A program made the position numbers and the translations under genes. The notes under the pieces are model-generated. The model was not told the DNA's origin. It did no database searches and worked only from the letters and a program-made list of their open reading frames with translations. Of a DNA stretch of 64,000 nucleotides, positions 43,921-53,241 are shown in pieces. Within the stretch, counting starts at the first letter, position 1, and each line of letters starts with the position of its first letter. The stretch is from Pedobacter indicus. GTDB taxonomy: Bacteria > Bacteroidota > Bacteroidia > Sphingobacteriales > Sphingobacteriaceae. The stretch lies in assembly GCF_003449035.1 (NCBI RefSeq), contig NZ_QRGB01000001.1, positions 1,488,001-1,552,000 of the forward strand, written 5' to 3'.

Positions 43921-44085
43921 TAACTGTGTTTTTTGTCGTTTTAATTGAATAAATAAGTTTAGAGGTCGGGTATATAAAGGCTTATAAAAACGAACCAAAA
44001 TTATATTAATCGAATCATTGTATTCATTCTATGAGTAATATTTCATTGGTTGCTACCTTTGATTGAAGATCTTTTTAAACGAATT

Positions 44086-44118
44086 CACTAGTGTCCCATT
44101 AAAGTTGGGACACTAGTG
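44086..44118. repeat. Perfect 13-base inverted repeat
   Basis: CACTAGTGTCCCA (44086-44098) and its exact inverse TGGGACACTAGTG (44106-44118) around a 7-base loop. It sits downstream of the HlyD gene on the minus strand and could be a terminator, though a T run is missing, or the remains of an insertion-sequence end. Confidence 0.5.
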
Positions 44119-44432
44119 GTATTATTCATGATATGAGTTATGTTACTTTTGAAAATTATTCTTAAAGTTGATTGTGAAGGTTGATCACATTTGCTTTTAT
44201 GAGTTAGATTTATAGCGATAATCTGATAGTAACTGCACATCATAAACTCTAATAGTAATATTTTTATCAATTCTTCCTCGAATTATTTCTTAAAAGCTGA
44301 ATATAATTTTCTCTTAAAATGGTTTTAAAATATATAAGTCAACATTCCCATCTTCGGATGTTGTTAGTAAATGAAATTACTGATATTTTTTCCTCCAAAA
44401 CTGATCCTGCGTGATCACGAATTAGTTAGGAA

Positions 44433-45716
44433 TCACCCCTTACCTCTTAAGATTTTAATAATATTCCGATTAAGTCTCGTAAATAATGAAGCATCTTCAG
44501 TCACAATTTCAGCAACTCCTCGCATACCCGTCTTCAGAGTGATATCCTTTTTTAGGGACTTCGTATTCAAGATCAGTTTTGAAAGAAAAATACTGTCATT
44601 CAGCGGCACACCGCTGACGTGCCCAACTTCACCTTCAATCACACCGTACTCTTCAAAAGGATAGCTGTTTAATTTAACAAGAACCCGCTGCCCTTTCTGT
44701 ACTTTCCCCATATTGTATTGAGGGATAGCTGCTTCCCCAAAAAAGCCAGTGCTTCCAGGATTAATATAAAAAATCTCCTGTCCCGCCTCGATGTACTGAT
44801 TTTCTTGAATAAAACCTGCATACGCAAGGGTGCCGTTTTCCCTTGCCGTTAAAATATACTGCCTCCGCCATTGCTCCATCTCACTGATCAGACTGTTCAA
44901 CGACTGCATAAACCTTGACCGCTCATCGTCAATTTGACTTCCTAGATCCACCAATTCGGTTTTCTTGGCGAGGAGGTTGGTTTCATTTGCTATCAGTGAC
45001 GAACTCGTCTGTTGCAAGGGGTAATGCTTGGCCAGAAACTCACTTTGCTGCTGTTGGTATTCCGCCTGAGATATTACTTTTTTATCAAAAAGCTTTTTGT
45101 ACATCTCAAACTCTTTCTCGGCCAACACAAACTCCTCCTCTTGCAGTGCCTTCTGTTTTGCTAATTGTTCAGCCTGTTTGTTAATATTTTCAATTTCAGC
45201 CTGAAGGAAAACGGCTCTTTTTAAGAGTACCCCTCCTTCAACTGAAGATTTAAATGTTAGGTATGCTTGGTAGAAGGTTTGATAACCGCCTTGGAGCTCC
45301 CCCAAATTTAAATGAGACGGTGCACCGATGTGTGCAAGGGAATTGATGTTCCCGTCAGAAAAACCATTATTCAGCTCGGTCAGCTGGTTCAACAAGCCGA
45401 TTACATCTTCGTGGTCAGCGGTACTTTCCAGCCATGCTATAGCTTGCCCACTTTTTATTTGGTTGCCGTTCTCAACCAAGAGCTTGACGATATTTCCGGA
45501 CATCCTGCTTACCACTGCTTTTGGAGCATTGGCTGTATTGATTTTCACTTGAGTTTTTACAATATCGGGGTACTTGATGAGGGCACTCATAATGATCAAC
45601 AACAGAACAACCATCAGTACCATTGTAATCCCCCAACGAATTAACCAAGAAGGGGGTGTTGCTATAATATCAGCAATATCTTCACTATGTTCTTCGAATG
45701 TAAGCTGTTCTTTCAT
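44433..45716 (-). CDS. HlyD-family membrane fusion protein of the peptide exporter
   Basis: A 427-residue periplasmic adaptor for a type I exporter. One N-terminal membrane segment (about 28-50, WGITMVLMVVLLLIIMSALI) is followed by a lipoyl-like half motif (KAVVSRMSGNIVKLLVENGNQIKSG cut by motif), a long coiled-coil hairpin (about 130-260, rich in Gln, Glu and Lys), then the second lipoyl half (ENGTLAYAGFIQENQYIEAGQ) and beta-barrel domains. It starts one base before the ABC gene ends, so the two are co-translated. It links the exporter to an outer-membrane channel not found here. Confidence 0.88.
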   Translation of the reverse strand: MKEQLTFEEHSEDIADIIATPPSWLIRWGITMVLMVVLLLIIMSALIKYPDIVKTQVKINTANAPKAVVSRMSGNIVKLLVENGNQIKSGQAIAWLESTADHEDVIGLLNQLTELNNGFSDGNINSLAHIGAPSHLNLGELQGGYQTFYQAYLTFKSSVEGGVLLKRAVFLQAEIENINKQAEQLAKQKALQEEEFVLAEKEFEMYKKLFDKKVISQAEYQQQQSEFLAKHYPLQQTSSSLIANETNLLAKKTELVDLGSQIDDERSRFMQSLNSLISEMEQWRRQYILTARENGTLAYAGFIQENQYIEAGQEIFYINPGSTGFFGEAAIPQYNMGKVQKGQRVLVKLNSYPFEEYGVIEGEVGHVSGVPLNDSIFLSKLILNTKSLKKDITLKTGMRGVAEIVTEDASLFTRLNRNIIKILRGKG

Positions 45717-47900
45717 CTAATTTCCAAGTTCAAGTTGATTCTTAACAAGTTCATAATAATTTCCCCGCGACCGGACCAGTTCCTGATGCGTCCCTTGCTC
45801 GATCACCTTCCCTTTTTCCAGAACTACTATATTATCAGCGTTCTTTACGGTACTTAATCGATGTGCAACAATAATCACGGTACGTTTATTAAAAAACTCT
45901 TGCAGATTCTCGATGATGATGCGTTCGTTGTTTGCATCTAAAGCATTAGTGGCTTCATCAAAAAGAATATAGTGTGGGTCTTTATAAACGGAACGGGCTA
46001 TCAACAACCGCTGTTTCTGGCCTTGACTGATCCCTTTCCCCGCCGTACCGATCTTTGTTTTCAGCCCAAAAGGCTGCTCATCAACAAATTCCTCCAAGTT
46101 CGCGATCCGGATCGCCTCCTGGATTTTTAACTGATTAGGGAATTCATCCCCCACAGCAATATTATTCTCGATCGTATCAGCAAAAATAAAACCCTCCTGC
46201 ATCACAATTCCACAACTGTTCCGCCATGTTTTAAAGCTGATTCGGTTTATGTCCATACTGCCAATCCGTATCTCTCCGCGATCCAGTTCATAGAACCGCA
46301 TGATCAACTTAAGAAGCGTTGTTTTTCCGCTCCCACTCGTTCCAACGATTGCGGTTACCTTTCCTTCCGGAAAAACCAAACTCAAACTATCTAACACCGG
46401 TTCATTGCCTGCACCGGGATAGGTAAACGTGATATTGTTCATAACAACCGATTTGTTGTCCGGCAACCTGTTCACCCATTCCTGGTCAACGGGCTCTTCG
46501 TCTTCTTCCTGATAAATTTCATTGATCCTTTCCAAACTTATTTTTGCATCCTGATAGGATTGGATGAAACCCAAAAGCTGTTCGATCGGACTGCTCACCA
46601 TCCCGACAATGTACTGGATGGCCATCATCCCACCAAGGGTGATATCACCGTCAATAACCGCCTTCGCACTCAGAAAAGTTATAAATATGCTCTTTAGCTG
46701 ATTAATGGCCATTGAACCGGCCTGTTGATATTGCATCAAAGCCAGGCTTTTGACTTTAAATTTAAAGAGACGGGCCTGGATCGCCTCCCATAACCAGCGC
46801 TTTTGTTTTTCACTGTTGTTAAGCTTGATTTCTTGCATCCCGCCCACCAACTCGACAATATTGGTTTGATTGTCTGAAGAAATATCAAACCGGCGGTAGT
46901 CCAACTCGCGCCGCTTCCGAAGAAACAGTAGAATCCACCCTGTGTAGAGGATTGTACTTACCACAAAAACGAAGAAGATACCCGCATGATAATAGGCCAG
47001 TACTGCGCCGAAGGCAAAAAGGTTGACAAATGAAAACAGGGTATTGAGCGTGGACCCTGTCAAAAATGCTTCTATCCGGCTCTGGTCGTTCATACGCTGC
47101 ATAATATCCCCGGTTGTTTTCGTCTCGAAAAAGGACATGGGCAGCTTCATCAGTTTAATCAACAAATCAGTCAATATAGAGATATTTACCCGCGTACTGA
47201 TATGAAGAAGGATCCACGAGCGGATGAACGTTACTGCTGTCTGCCCGACAAACAACATAATCTGTGCAATAAGGATCAGGTAAACAAAGTTGATGTTGCG
47301 GGTATTGATACCGATGTCTACCACTGACTGTGTCAGAAAGGGCGTAATCAATTGAAGTACTGTGCCTACAAACAGCCCGACAACCAGTTGAAAAAACAAT
47401 TTCCGATAAACGTAAAAATATTTCAAGATTACGCCCCAACCCAATTTAGTCGATTTATCGTCGATTTCGTCTTCATAGAACTGGGGCGTTGGTTCCAAAT
47501 GCAATGTAATCCCATTTGTAAGACCTGAATAGGCAAACCAATTTTTTGAAAACTCTTCCTTAGTTAATACCTGAAGTCCCGAGGCAGGGTCGGCGATATA
47601 GTATTTTGATTTTTTTATCTCGTATAATACCACAAAATGGTTTTGCCGCCAATGAATGATACACGGCAATTTGATCTCTTTTAGCTGGGCCAGTGGCAAG
47701 CGCAGCCCCTGTGTACGAAATCCCAGCTTTTCAGCAGCTTCGCTAATCCCAAGCATATTGACCCCCGCTTTTGTAACCCGGCAAAGCTTTCGTAGTTTGT
47801 GGATATTGATATTGCGACCGTAGTATTTAGTGACGATACGGAGGCAGGTAGCTCCACAGTCCATCTGATCTTGCTGTTTATAATGAGGAAACGTTATCAT
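45717..47900 (-). CDS. Peptidase-containing (C39) ABC exporter for the GG-leader peptide
   Basis: A 727-residue PCAT-type exporter. The N-terminal C39 protease is complete: Cys15 in QMDCGATCL, His88 in NHFVVLYEI and Asp104 in YIADPASG. Then a six-helix membrane domain (about 165-440) and an ABC domain with Walker A GTSGSGKTT, signature GISQGQKQR, Walker B YILFDEATNAL and switch VAHRL. It would cut the leader after Gly-Gly and export the core peptide. It is the first gene of its transcript, with HlyD behind. A conserved leader element lies about 340 bases upstream. Confidence 0.93.
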   Translation of the reverse strand: MITFPHYKQQDQMDCGATCLRIVTKYYGRNINIHKLRKLCRVTKAGVNMLGISEAAEKLGFRTQGLRLPLAQLKEIKLPCIIHWRQNHFVVLYEIKKSKYYIADPASGLQVLTKEEFSKNWFAYSGLTNGITLHLEPTPQFYEDEIDDKSTKLGWGVILKYFYVYRKLFFQLVVGLFVGTVLQLITPFLTQSVVDIGINTRNINFVYLILIAQIMLFVGQTAVTFIRSWILLHISTRVNISILTDLLIKLMKLPMSFFETKTTGDIMQRMNDQSRIEAFLTGSTLNTLFSFVNLFAFGAVLAYYHAGIFFVFVVSTILYTGWILLFLRKRRELDYRRFDISSDNQTNIVELVGGMQEIKLNNSEKQKRWLWEAIQARLFKFKVKSLALMQYQQAGSMAINQLKSIFITFLSAKAVIDGDITLGGMMAIQYIVGMVSSPIEQLLGFIQSYQDAKISLERINEIYQEEDEEPVDQEWVNRLPDNKSVVMNNITFTYPGAGNEPVLDSLSLVFPEGKVTAIVGTSGSGKTTLLKLIMRFYELDRGEIRIGSMDINRISFKTWRNSCGIVMQEGFIFADTIENNIAVGDEFPNQLKIQEAIRIANLEEFVDEQPFGLKTKIGTAGKGISQGQKQRLLIARSVYKDPHYILFDEATNALDANNERIIIENLQEFFNKRTVIIVAHRLSTVKNADNIVVLEKGKVIEQGTHQELVRSRGNYYELVKNQLELGN

Positions 47901-48204
47901 TTATTAAGATATGAAATACAAGTTAGACATAATTGATAAACAAATACAAGCAAGACTTTATTTAGTCCAAATTCTGAATGGTAGACCCATATCATCAAGT
48001 TTATTATATATGTATTCTTTTGGATTGTTATAATTGACGGAAATTTAGAGAGAGTTATATTCAAATATAAAAAACAAATCATTATATGGAAAATATACTG
48101 TTATGTTATTGACGAATTGAAATTGATTGTATTGTTGATTCATATTCGTAAACATCGTAACTTCTATTTTTGCAATCTATTTTTACAGGTCTAATGATCT
48201 ATTT

Positions 48205-48271
48205 ATGTAAACCTTCGAGTGAAGAGAATATCTGTTACGTAAAAATAATAATACATTTGAATTAAAAATAG
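48205..48271 (-). promoter_or_regulatory. Shared leader/promoter element, copy B (before the ABC exporter)
   Basis: Contains ATGTAAACC (48205-48213), a CTTC/GAAG hairpin just after it, and the 35-base block 48237-48271 that differs from copy A at only about four positions. The order and spacing of the parts match copy A, although the hairpin bases differ, which suggests conserved structure and joint control of export and folding genes. Confidence 0.45.
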
Positions 48272-48385
48272 ATTAGCCGAATTATCCGTATAAGAGATTC
48301 TTGTCATGATTCTTCTCTTTTCTTTAAATATAGCGCCTTTGTATAGTTAACGGATGAAAGTCTTAAAAAGATCTTAGCAAAAAAT

Positions 48386-48448
48386 CTCTTCTTCCAATGA
48401 AAGAAGAGTGTGGACTTCTTTCATTGGAAGAAGAGTGTGGACTTCTTT
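48386..48448. repeat. 21-base inverted repeat overlapping a 21-base direct repeat
   Basis: Arms at 48386-48406 and 48415-48435 are exact inverses (core CTTCCAATGAAAGAAG) with an 8-base loop. AAGAAGAGTGTGGACTTCTTT, itself an inverted repeat, occurs at 48401-48421 and again at 48428-48448. It lies between the exporter leader and the mobilisation genes; it may be a terminator, a regulator site or a recombination scar. I see no gene in the remaining 47901-48779 gap. Confidence 0.5.
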
Positions 48449-48779
48449 AGATCTGAATTCAGACCTGCTATTGACCTACGTATTTTTAGTTTTGTTCCGG
48501 AAACAGCCAGAGCCCTTTCAACACAGTGGCCACATCAACCCCTTGAGTCCCTTTTCAACCTGAATAGTATGCATTATCGATTGTAATTATCCCGAGTCTT
48601 CTATTTTTTATGATTCAATTTTTCAGGGAGAGATCAAATAGACGACAGCAAGAACTTTTTTGTTGTTAGACTATCATTGAGACTTAGTTCATTAAATCAA
48701 TAAAAACACACAACTCATGGGGTAATGGTGAAGTTCCAGTGATCCTTCTATCTTCATTTGTAGTTCAAAATCATGAATT

Positions 48780-49118
48780 ATGACACAAATAATGCAACAA
48801 AAGAAAAGGGCACGCCAACTGCTTCCAACCAAAGATCAATTACTGACCATTGGCGATCTTGAAAGTTTCAAAGAAGAAATGCTTTATGAAATCAAATTGA
48901 TCGTAAAAGAGGGCAATGGTAAGCCGGCAAAAAAATGGCTGAAATCCACCGAGGTAAAAAAACTCCTCGGGATCTCCCATGGTTTTCTGCAAACACTTCG
49001 TGATACTGGCACATTGCCCTTCACAAAGATCGGGGGTTCCATCTATTACGATTATGAGGATATCCTTTCCATGATGGAAGCAAAGAAGTGTAATCATAGG
49101 GATATGTTGGATGGCTAG
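48780..49118 (+). CDS. Helix-turn-helix (excisionase/MerR-like) DNA-binding protein
   Basis: A 112-residue protein whose C-terminal half is the HTH_17/excisionase-type winged helix common in Bacteroidota mobile elements: WLKSTEVKKLLGISHGFLQT, then LRDTGTLPFTKIGGSIYYDYEDI. The N-terminal half is charged and helical. Homologues next to mobilisation genes control excision or mob/tra expression. The next gene begins 3 bases after its stop. Confidence 0.85.
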   Translation: MTQIMQQKKRARQLLPTKDQLLTIGDLESFKEEMLYEIKLIVKEGNGKPAKKWLKSTEVKKLLGISHGFLQTLRDTGTLPFTKIGGSIYYDYEDILSMMEAKKCNHRDMLDG

Positions 49119-49121
49119 TAT

Positions 49122-49361
49122 ATGACGGAGAACCGGACCGGGGATATTCCTAAGCTCTTGGAAATTAAAATTTTCTTTGATCAAAAAGGGTTCGAAACCC
49201 ACGATGCCATCGCTTTTTTTGATGAATATTCTGAAAGAAACTGGAAAGGAAGAAGGGGAGTCTGGGTGAAAAACTGGCGAGCCAAAGCGCTCGATTGGAT
49301 GTGGCAAAGACAACGGACGCGACCATACCTGCGCAGTAAATCTAAGTTAATGATTCTTTAA
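49122..49361 (+). CDS. Small mobile-element protein of unknown function
   Basis: A 79-residue protein (IPKLLEIKIFFDQKGF, AIAFFDEYSERNWKGRRGVW, VKNWRAKALDWMWQRQR). Its pattern of FFDxKG, then W-x(4)-G, then NWRxxxxxW resembles short domains at the ends of replication or helicase-loader proteins of phages and ICEs, but no function is proven. Conserved between the HTH gene and mobC in related elements, as far as I recall. Confidence 0.6.
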   Translation: MTENRTGDIPKLLEIKIFFDQKGFETHDAIAFFDEYSERNWKGRRGVWVKNWRAKALDWMWQRQRTRPYLRSKSKLMIL

Positions 49362-49509
49362 AATTGAGAGGGCGGTTAATTACCGTCTGAGGTAATAGCA
49401 AGATGTACGTTTGTCAGACAAACGGAAATTTACAGCTGCCTCCAGAGTCAGATTATTTGCTGGAAAATACCTCCGAAGTCGGATTTTTTTGCTCTGGAAA
49501 AATGAAACA
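49362..49509. other. Candidate origin of transfer (oriT)
   Basis: The gene-free stretch before mobC has a perfect palindrome CGTTTGTC-A-GACAAACG (49408-49424) and two imperfect direct repeats of about 30 bases (49439-49467 and 49470-49501; both CCTCC...GTC-GATT...TTTGCT..GGAAAA). Inverted plus direct repeats next to mobC and relaxase genes are typical of oriT. No nick consensus can be named. Confidence 0.5.
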
Positions 49510-49890
49510 ATGGAAAACAGAATTAGACGGGTAACCTTACGGTTTAACTCGGATGAGTACAAGATTATAGAGAAAGGGTTTCGCAAATCGACGTCGCAGA
49601 ATATGAGCGAATATATGCGTGAGATATTGTTCGACAAAACGCTAACCTTCACCTATCGGAACAGATCGATCGATGATTCACAGGAGGAACTGATACGGAT
49701 CCGAAGGGAGATCAATTATATCGGTAATAACTTTAACCAGGCGGTGCATAAACTAAACAGTGTTATGGGGATGCCGGATGCCGAAATATGGGAGGGTGTG
49801 ATGGTTGTCTTACGGGATCAAGTGGAGCCGATGATAAGAGAGACCAAGGAGAGGATGGATATTTTATCGGAGATATGGTCGCAAAAATAA
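49510..49890 (+). CDS. mobC: MobC-like relaxosome accessory protein
   Basis: A protein of about 126 residues in the MobC family. The N-terminal ribbon-helix-helix (RIRRVTLRFNSDEYKIIEKG, then FRKSTSQNMSEYMREILF) binds oriT, and the C-terminal part (LIRIRREINYIGNNFNQAVH) is the conserved relaxosome segment. The frame is open from 49411, but ATG at 49510 gives the normal N terminus. The relaxase gene starts 16 bases before its stop, so they are co-translated. Confidence 0.88.
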   Translation: MENRIRRVTLRFNSDEYKIIEKGFRKSTSQNMSEYMREILFDKTLTFTYRNRSIDDSQEELIRIRREINYIGNNFNQAVHKLNSVMGMPDAEIWEGVMVVLRDQVEPMIRETKERMDILSEIWSQK

Positions 49891-51125
49891 TAAGTGGCAA
49901 AAGTATTCGGGCAGCGCTCAGTTACAACGAAAACAAAGTGGATCAGGGAAAGGCGGAATTGATCTGGCAAAGTGGGTTTAAGAAGGAGGTTCAACGGTTG
50001 AACTTCCATGATAAGCTAGGGCGTTTTCAGAATTTGACAAATAGGAACAAACGAGCAAAGACCAACGCCGTACATATTTCATTGAACTTTGCGGTAAACG
50101 AGCGTGTGGATGAAACGCAGTTGAATGCAATCGCCCGTGACTACATGGAAGGGATCGGTTTCGGAGATCAACCTTTTCTGGTCTACCGACATAAAGATGC
50201 CGGTCACCCACATATCCATATCGTGACGACGAACATCAGGCATTCTGGTGAGCGTATTAGCTTGCACAATCTTGGGAAAACAAAATCCGAAGAAGCACGG
50301 AAACTGATTGAAAAGCGATGCGGGTTGGTTCCGGCCCAACAGCATAGGGAATTGTATAAATCCAAAGCTCTTGCATTGTCAAAAGTCTTTTATGGGAAGG
50401 ACGATACCAAGCGGGCGATCTCAAATGTTGTGCATGGAGTGATACAATCGTATCGGTTTACCAGTCTCCCGGAGTTTAACGCCGTGCTTTCCTGTTATAA
50501 TGTATTTGCTGACCGTGGTTCTAGAGATTCAGTGATGTATGCTAAAAAAGGACTTCGGTATTGGGCACTGGACGAGTATGGCAAAAAGGTTGGAATTCCG
50601 ATAAAAGCAAGTAGCATCCACAGGTCGCCAACCTTACAGAAATTGGAACTAAAGTTTGCCTCAAACAAAATTGCCAGGAAACCCTATGCGGATCAGGTAA
50701 AGGCTGCAATTGATCGGGTTATGAAAAATAAAATAACCTCAGAAAGGTTTGAACGAGCATTGCCCACATATGGTATTGATGTCCTGTTTCGAAGAAATAG
50801 CGAAGGTCGTTTGTATGGGGTAACTTTTATTGACCACAATACAAAATGTCTTTTCAATGGTAGTGATCTCGGGAAGGCATATAGTGCAAATGCATTAAGC
50901 CAATGGTTCCTGTCATCAAAAACGGCTGGTAAGGCTTACAGGCTGAGTGGATCGAACGAAAGTTCTCAATACCTTTCACCGATTACATATGGAACAGTAG
51001 GGCGATTTTACTTAGGAAAAGGGAGTCTATTAGAAGAATTGCTGAAACCTGAGTTTGATGATAACCTTGAGAACAACGAGCTGAAACGGAAAAGAAAGAA
51101 AAGAAGAAGACGAATTCAAAATTAG
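49875..51125 (+). CDS. Relaxase/mobilisation nuclease (MobA/VirD2-like)
   Basis: A relaxase of about 416 residues. The start MVAKIISGKSIRAALSYNENK is the hallmark of Bacteroidota relaxases; the frame extends back to 49788 inside mobC, which is not coding here. The three-His metal motif is HPHIHIVTTNI (from residue 111), preceded by HISLNFAVNE and RKLIEKRCGL after it. It nicks oriT and pilots the strand through the coupling protein. The C terminus is very basic (KRKRKKRRRR). Confidence 0.92.
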   Translation: MVAKIISGKSIRAALSYNENKVDQGKAELIWQSGFKKEVQRLNFHDKLGRFQNLTNRNKRAKTNAVHISLNFAVNERVDETQLNAIARDYMEGIGFGDQPFLVYRHKDAGHPHIHIVTTNIRHSGERISLHNLGKTKSEEARKLIEKRCGLVPAQQHRELYKSKALALSKVFYGKDDTKRAISNVVHGVIQSYRFTSLPEFNAVLSCYNVFADRGSRDSVMYAKKGLRYWALDEYGKKVGIPIKASSIHRSPTLQKLELKFASNKIARKPYADQVKAAIDRVMKNKITSERFERALPTYGIDVLFRRNSEGRLYGVTFIDHNTKCLFNGSDLGKAYSANALSQWFLSSKTAGKAYRLSGSNESSQYLSPITYGTVGRFYLGKGSLLEELLKPEFDDNLENNELKRKRKKRRRRIQN

Positions 51126-51131
51126 CGAACT

Positions 51132-53132
51132 ATGAGAACTGGTGAAAATGAACAAGGATTACGGAAAGTAGCGGATTTTACAAGGCTTCTTTCTATTGCG
51201 ATTCTGGTGCTCCACTTTTATGTATCCTGTTATCAGGTCTTTCATCAGACTGGATTTTACTCAGAGGTAACGGATCATATCATCGGGAAAATATCCATGA
51301 TCAAGATTTTTGAGTCAATTCTTTTGGTTAAAACCTGGGCCTTGGGATTGCTTCTGGTTTCTCTTTTAGGTGTTAGAGGTCGGAAAGATGAAAAGGCAAA
51401 CGTGAGACCGTTGATTCTATATGCTTTTCTAGGATTTGGATTATATTATGGCAGTGTTTTGGCTTTTCAGTTGGATCTGGATTTACTGGTACTGGTCGCT
51501 TTGTATATAGGCTTTTGTGTTATCGGGTATCTTTTGGTTTTAAGCAAAGGTACACGGCTGACGAGGTTGTTGAAAATGAATTTGATGAATGACATCTTCA
51601 ACAACGAGAATGAGACGTTCCCGCAGGAGGAAAGGAAAATCAGCAATGAATACTCCATAAACTTACCTGCCAAATACTTCTATGAAGGAATGTCCCGCGA
51701 TAGTTGGATCAATATTATCAACCCATTTCGCGGGCTCTTGGTTTTGGGGACTCCCGGCTCTGGAAAATCTTACTTTGCGATCCGGCATATCATTACCCAA
51801 CATATTCAAAAGGGCTTTTCGATGTTCATCTATGATTTTAAATACGATGATCTCAGTCGGATAGCTTACAACACGCTGTTAAAGGATAAAAACCGTTCAA
51901 AGTTTTATGTAATCAATTTTGATGATCTGAATCGCACGCACCGTTGTAACCCTCTTGACCCACAGGGTATGAATGATATTACAGATGCAACGGAAGCAGC
52001 GAGAACAATTATGTTGGGGTTGAACCGAGAATGGATAAAAAAGCAGGGTGATTTCTTTGTTGAATCACCTATCAATTTTCTAACAGCGATTATCTGGTAT
52101 CTTAAAAAGTACCACGACGGGGTTTATTGCACTTTGCCCCATGTAATCGAGTTGATGCAGCTTGACTATCAATATTTGTTTCCCGTACTGGATAGAGAAC
52201 CGGAAATAGAAGTCTTGATCAATCCATTTGTATCCGCATGGAAAAATGAAGCATTTGATCAACTGGAAGGTCAGGTAGCGAGTGCCAAGATAAGTATGGC
52301 TAAGCTATCGTCACCGGCGTTATATTACGTTCTATCGGGCAATGACTTTACGCTCGACCTAAATAACCCAGATGATCCGAAGGTTATTTGTGTTGGGAAC
52401 AATCCGCAGAAACAACAGGTTTATGGAGCTGTTCTAAGCCTGTATATTTCTCGGATGATAAAACTGGTAAATCAAAAAGGTAAATGTAAATCCAGTTTGA
52501 TCTTCGATGAATTTCCCACGATCTATTTTAATAATATGGATAGTTTGATTGCCACGGCACGATCGAATCAGGTGGCGACGACCCTCGCGGTGCAGGATTA
52601 TAGTCAGCTGAAAAAGGACTACGGTAGGGAACAGGCAGAAGTGATCCTAAACATCATCGGGAATGTCATATCCGGACAAGTTACGGGTGACACAGCGAAG
52701 CATCTCTCGGAGCGCTTTGGGAAAATCCAGCAGCAGCGAAAAAGTATTTCGATTAATAGTTCCGATACATCGGTCAGTAAATCTACCCAGTTGGACTCTG
52801 CGATACCTGCATCGAAAATATCGTCCCTCTCTTCCGGTGAATTTGTGGGGATGGTTGCTGACAACCCTGACGAGCAGATAAAACTCAAGATGTTCCACAA
52901 CCATATTCAAAATGATCATGGTGCATTACAAAAAGAGGAATCCGCTTATCAACCTATCCCAAAGGTGCGGAGCGTCGATTCAGGGATCGTTAAGATGAAT
53001 TACTATCGGATCAAACAAGATATCCAAGAACTTGTTGCCGCGGAGTTGGGAATGAAACAAGATAGGCCTAAGAATGGGGAGGTATTAAAAAATGAACCTA
53101 AGACGCCGAAAATGAGAAATATGAAGTTGTGA
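51132..53132 (+). CDS. Type IV coupling protein (VirD4/TraG-like ATPase)
   Basis: A 666-residue coupling protein. Three or four membrane segments occupy the first 150 residues. Walker A is GTPGSGKSYFA (about residue 205), Walker B LIFDEFPTIYF (about 455), followed by ATARSNQVATTLAVQDYSQL, a classic VirD4 block. It joins the relaxosome to the transfer channel. It follows the relaxase by 6 bases. It is distinct from the VirB4-type TraG at 58699. Confidence 0.92.
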   Translation: MRTGENEQGLRKVADFTRLLSIAILVLHFYVSCYQVFHQTGFYSEVTDHIIGKISMIKIFESILLVKTWALGLLLVSLLGVRGRKDEKANVRPLILYAFLGFGLYYGSVLAFQLDLDLLVLVALYIGFCVIGYLLVLSKGTRLTRLLKMNLMNDIFNNENETFPQEERKISNEYSINLPAKYFYEGMSRDSWINIINPFRGLLVLGTPGSGKSYFAIRHIITQHIQKGFSMFIYDFKYDDLSRIAYNTLLKDKNRSKFYVINFDDLNRTHRCNPLDPQGMNDITDATEAARTIMLGLNREWIKKQGDFFVESPINFLTAIIWYLKKYHDGVYCTLPHVIELMQLDYQYLFPVLDREPEIEVLINPFVSAWKNEAFDQLEGQVASAKISMAKLSSPALYYVLSGNDFTLDLNNPDDPKVICVGNNPQKQQVYGAVLSLYISRMIKLVNQKGKCKSSLIFDEFPTIYFNNMDSLIATARSNQVATTLAVQDYSQLKKDYGREQAEVILNIIGNVISGQVTGDTAKHLSERFGKIQQQRKSISINSSDTSVSKSTQLDSAIPASKISSLSSGEFVGMVADNPDEQIKLKMFHNHIQNDHGALQKEESAYQPIPKVRSVDSGIVKMNYYRIKQDIQELVAAELGMKQDRPKNGEVLKNEPKTPKMRNMKL

Positions 53133-53241
53133 GTGACAATATTTCAAATTGCTGTTCGTTTACAATATAAGTGCCTGAATTTAATCAATAATAATTTTGT
53201 TTAATTTTTAGCTTGTTTCCTGTCGTTAAAAGAAATTTACC

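Noticed and set aside
44088..44270. A second small peptide gene in the gap between HlyD and the VKOR fusion
   Set aside because: The 60-codon frame has no GG leader or signal and overlaps the 13-base inverted repeat; no other frame in the gap has a leader-like start.
48840..49313. 157-codon minus-strand frame over the HTH and following gene
   Set aside because: Antisense to the HTH protein, whose motif is clear; no recognisable domain.
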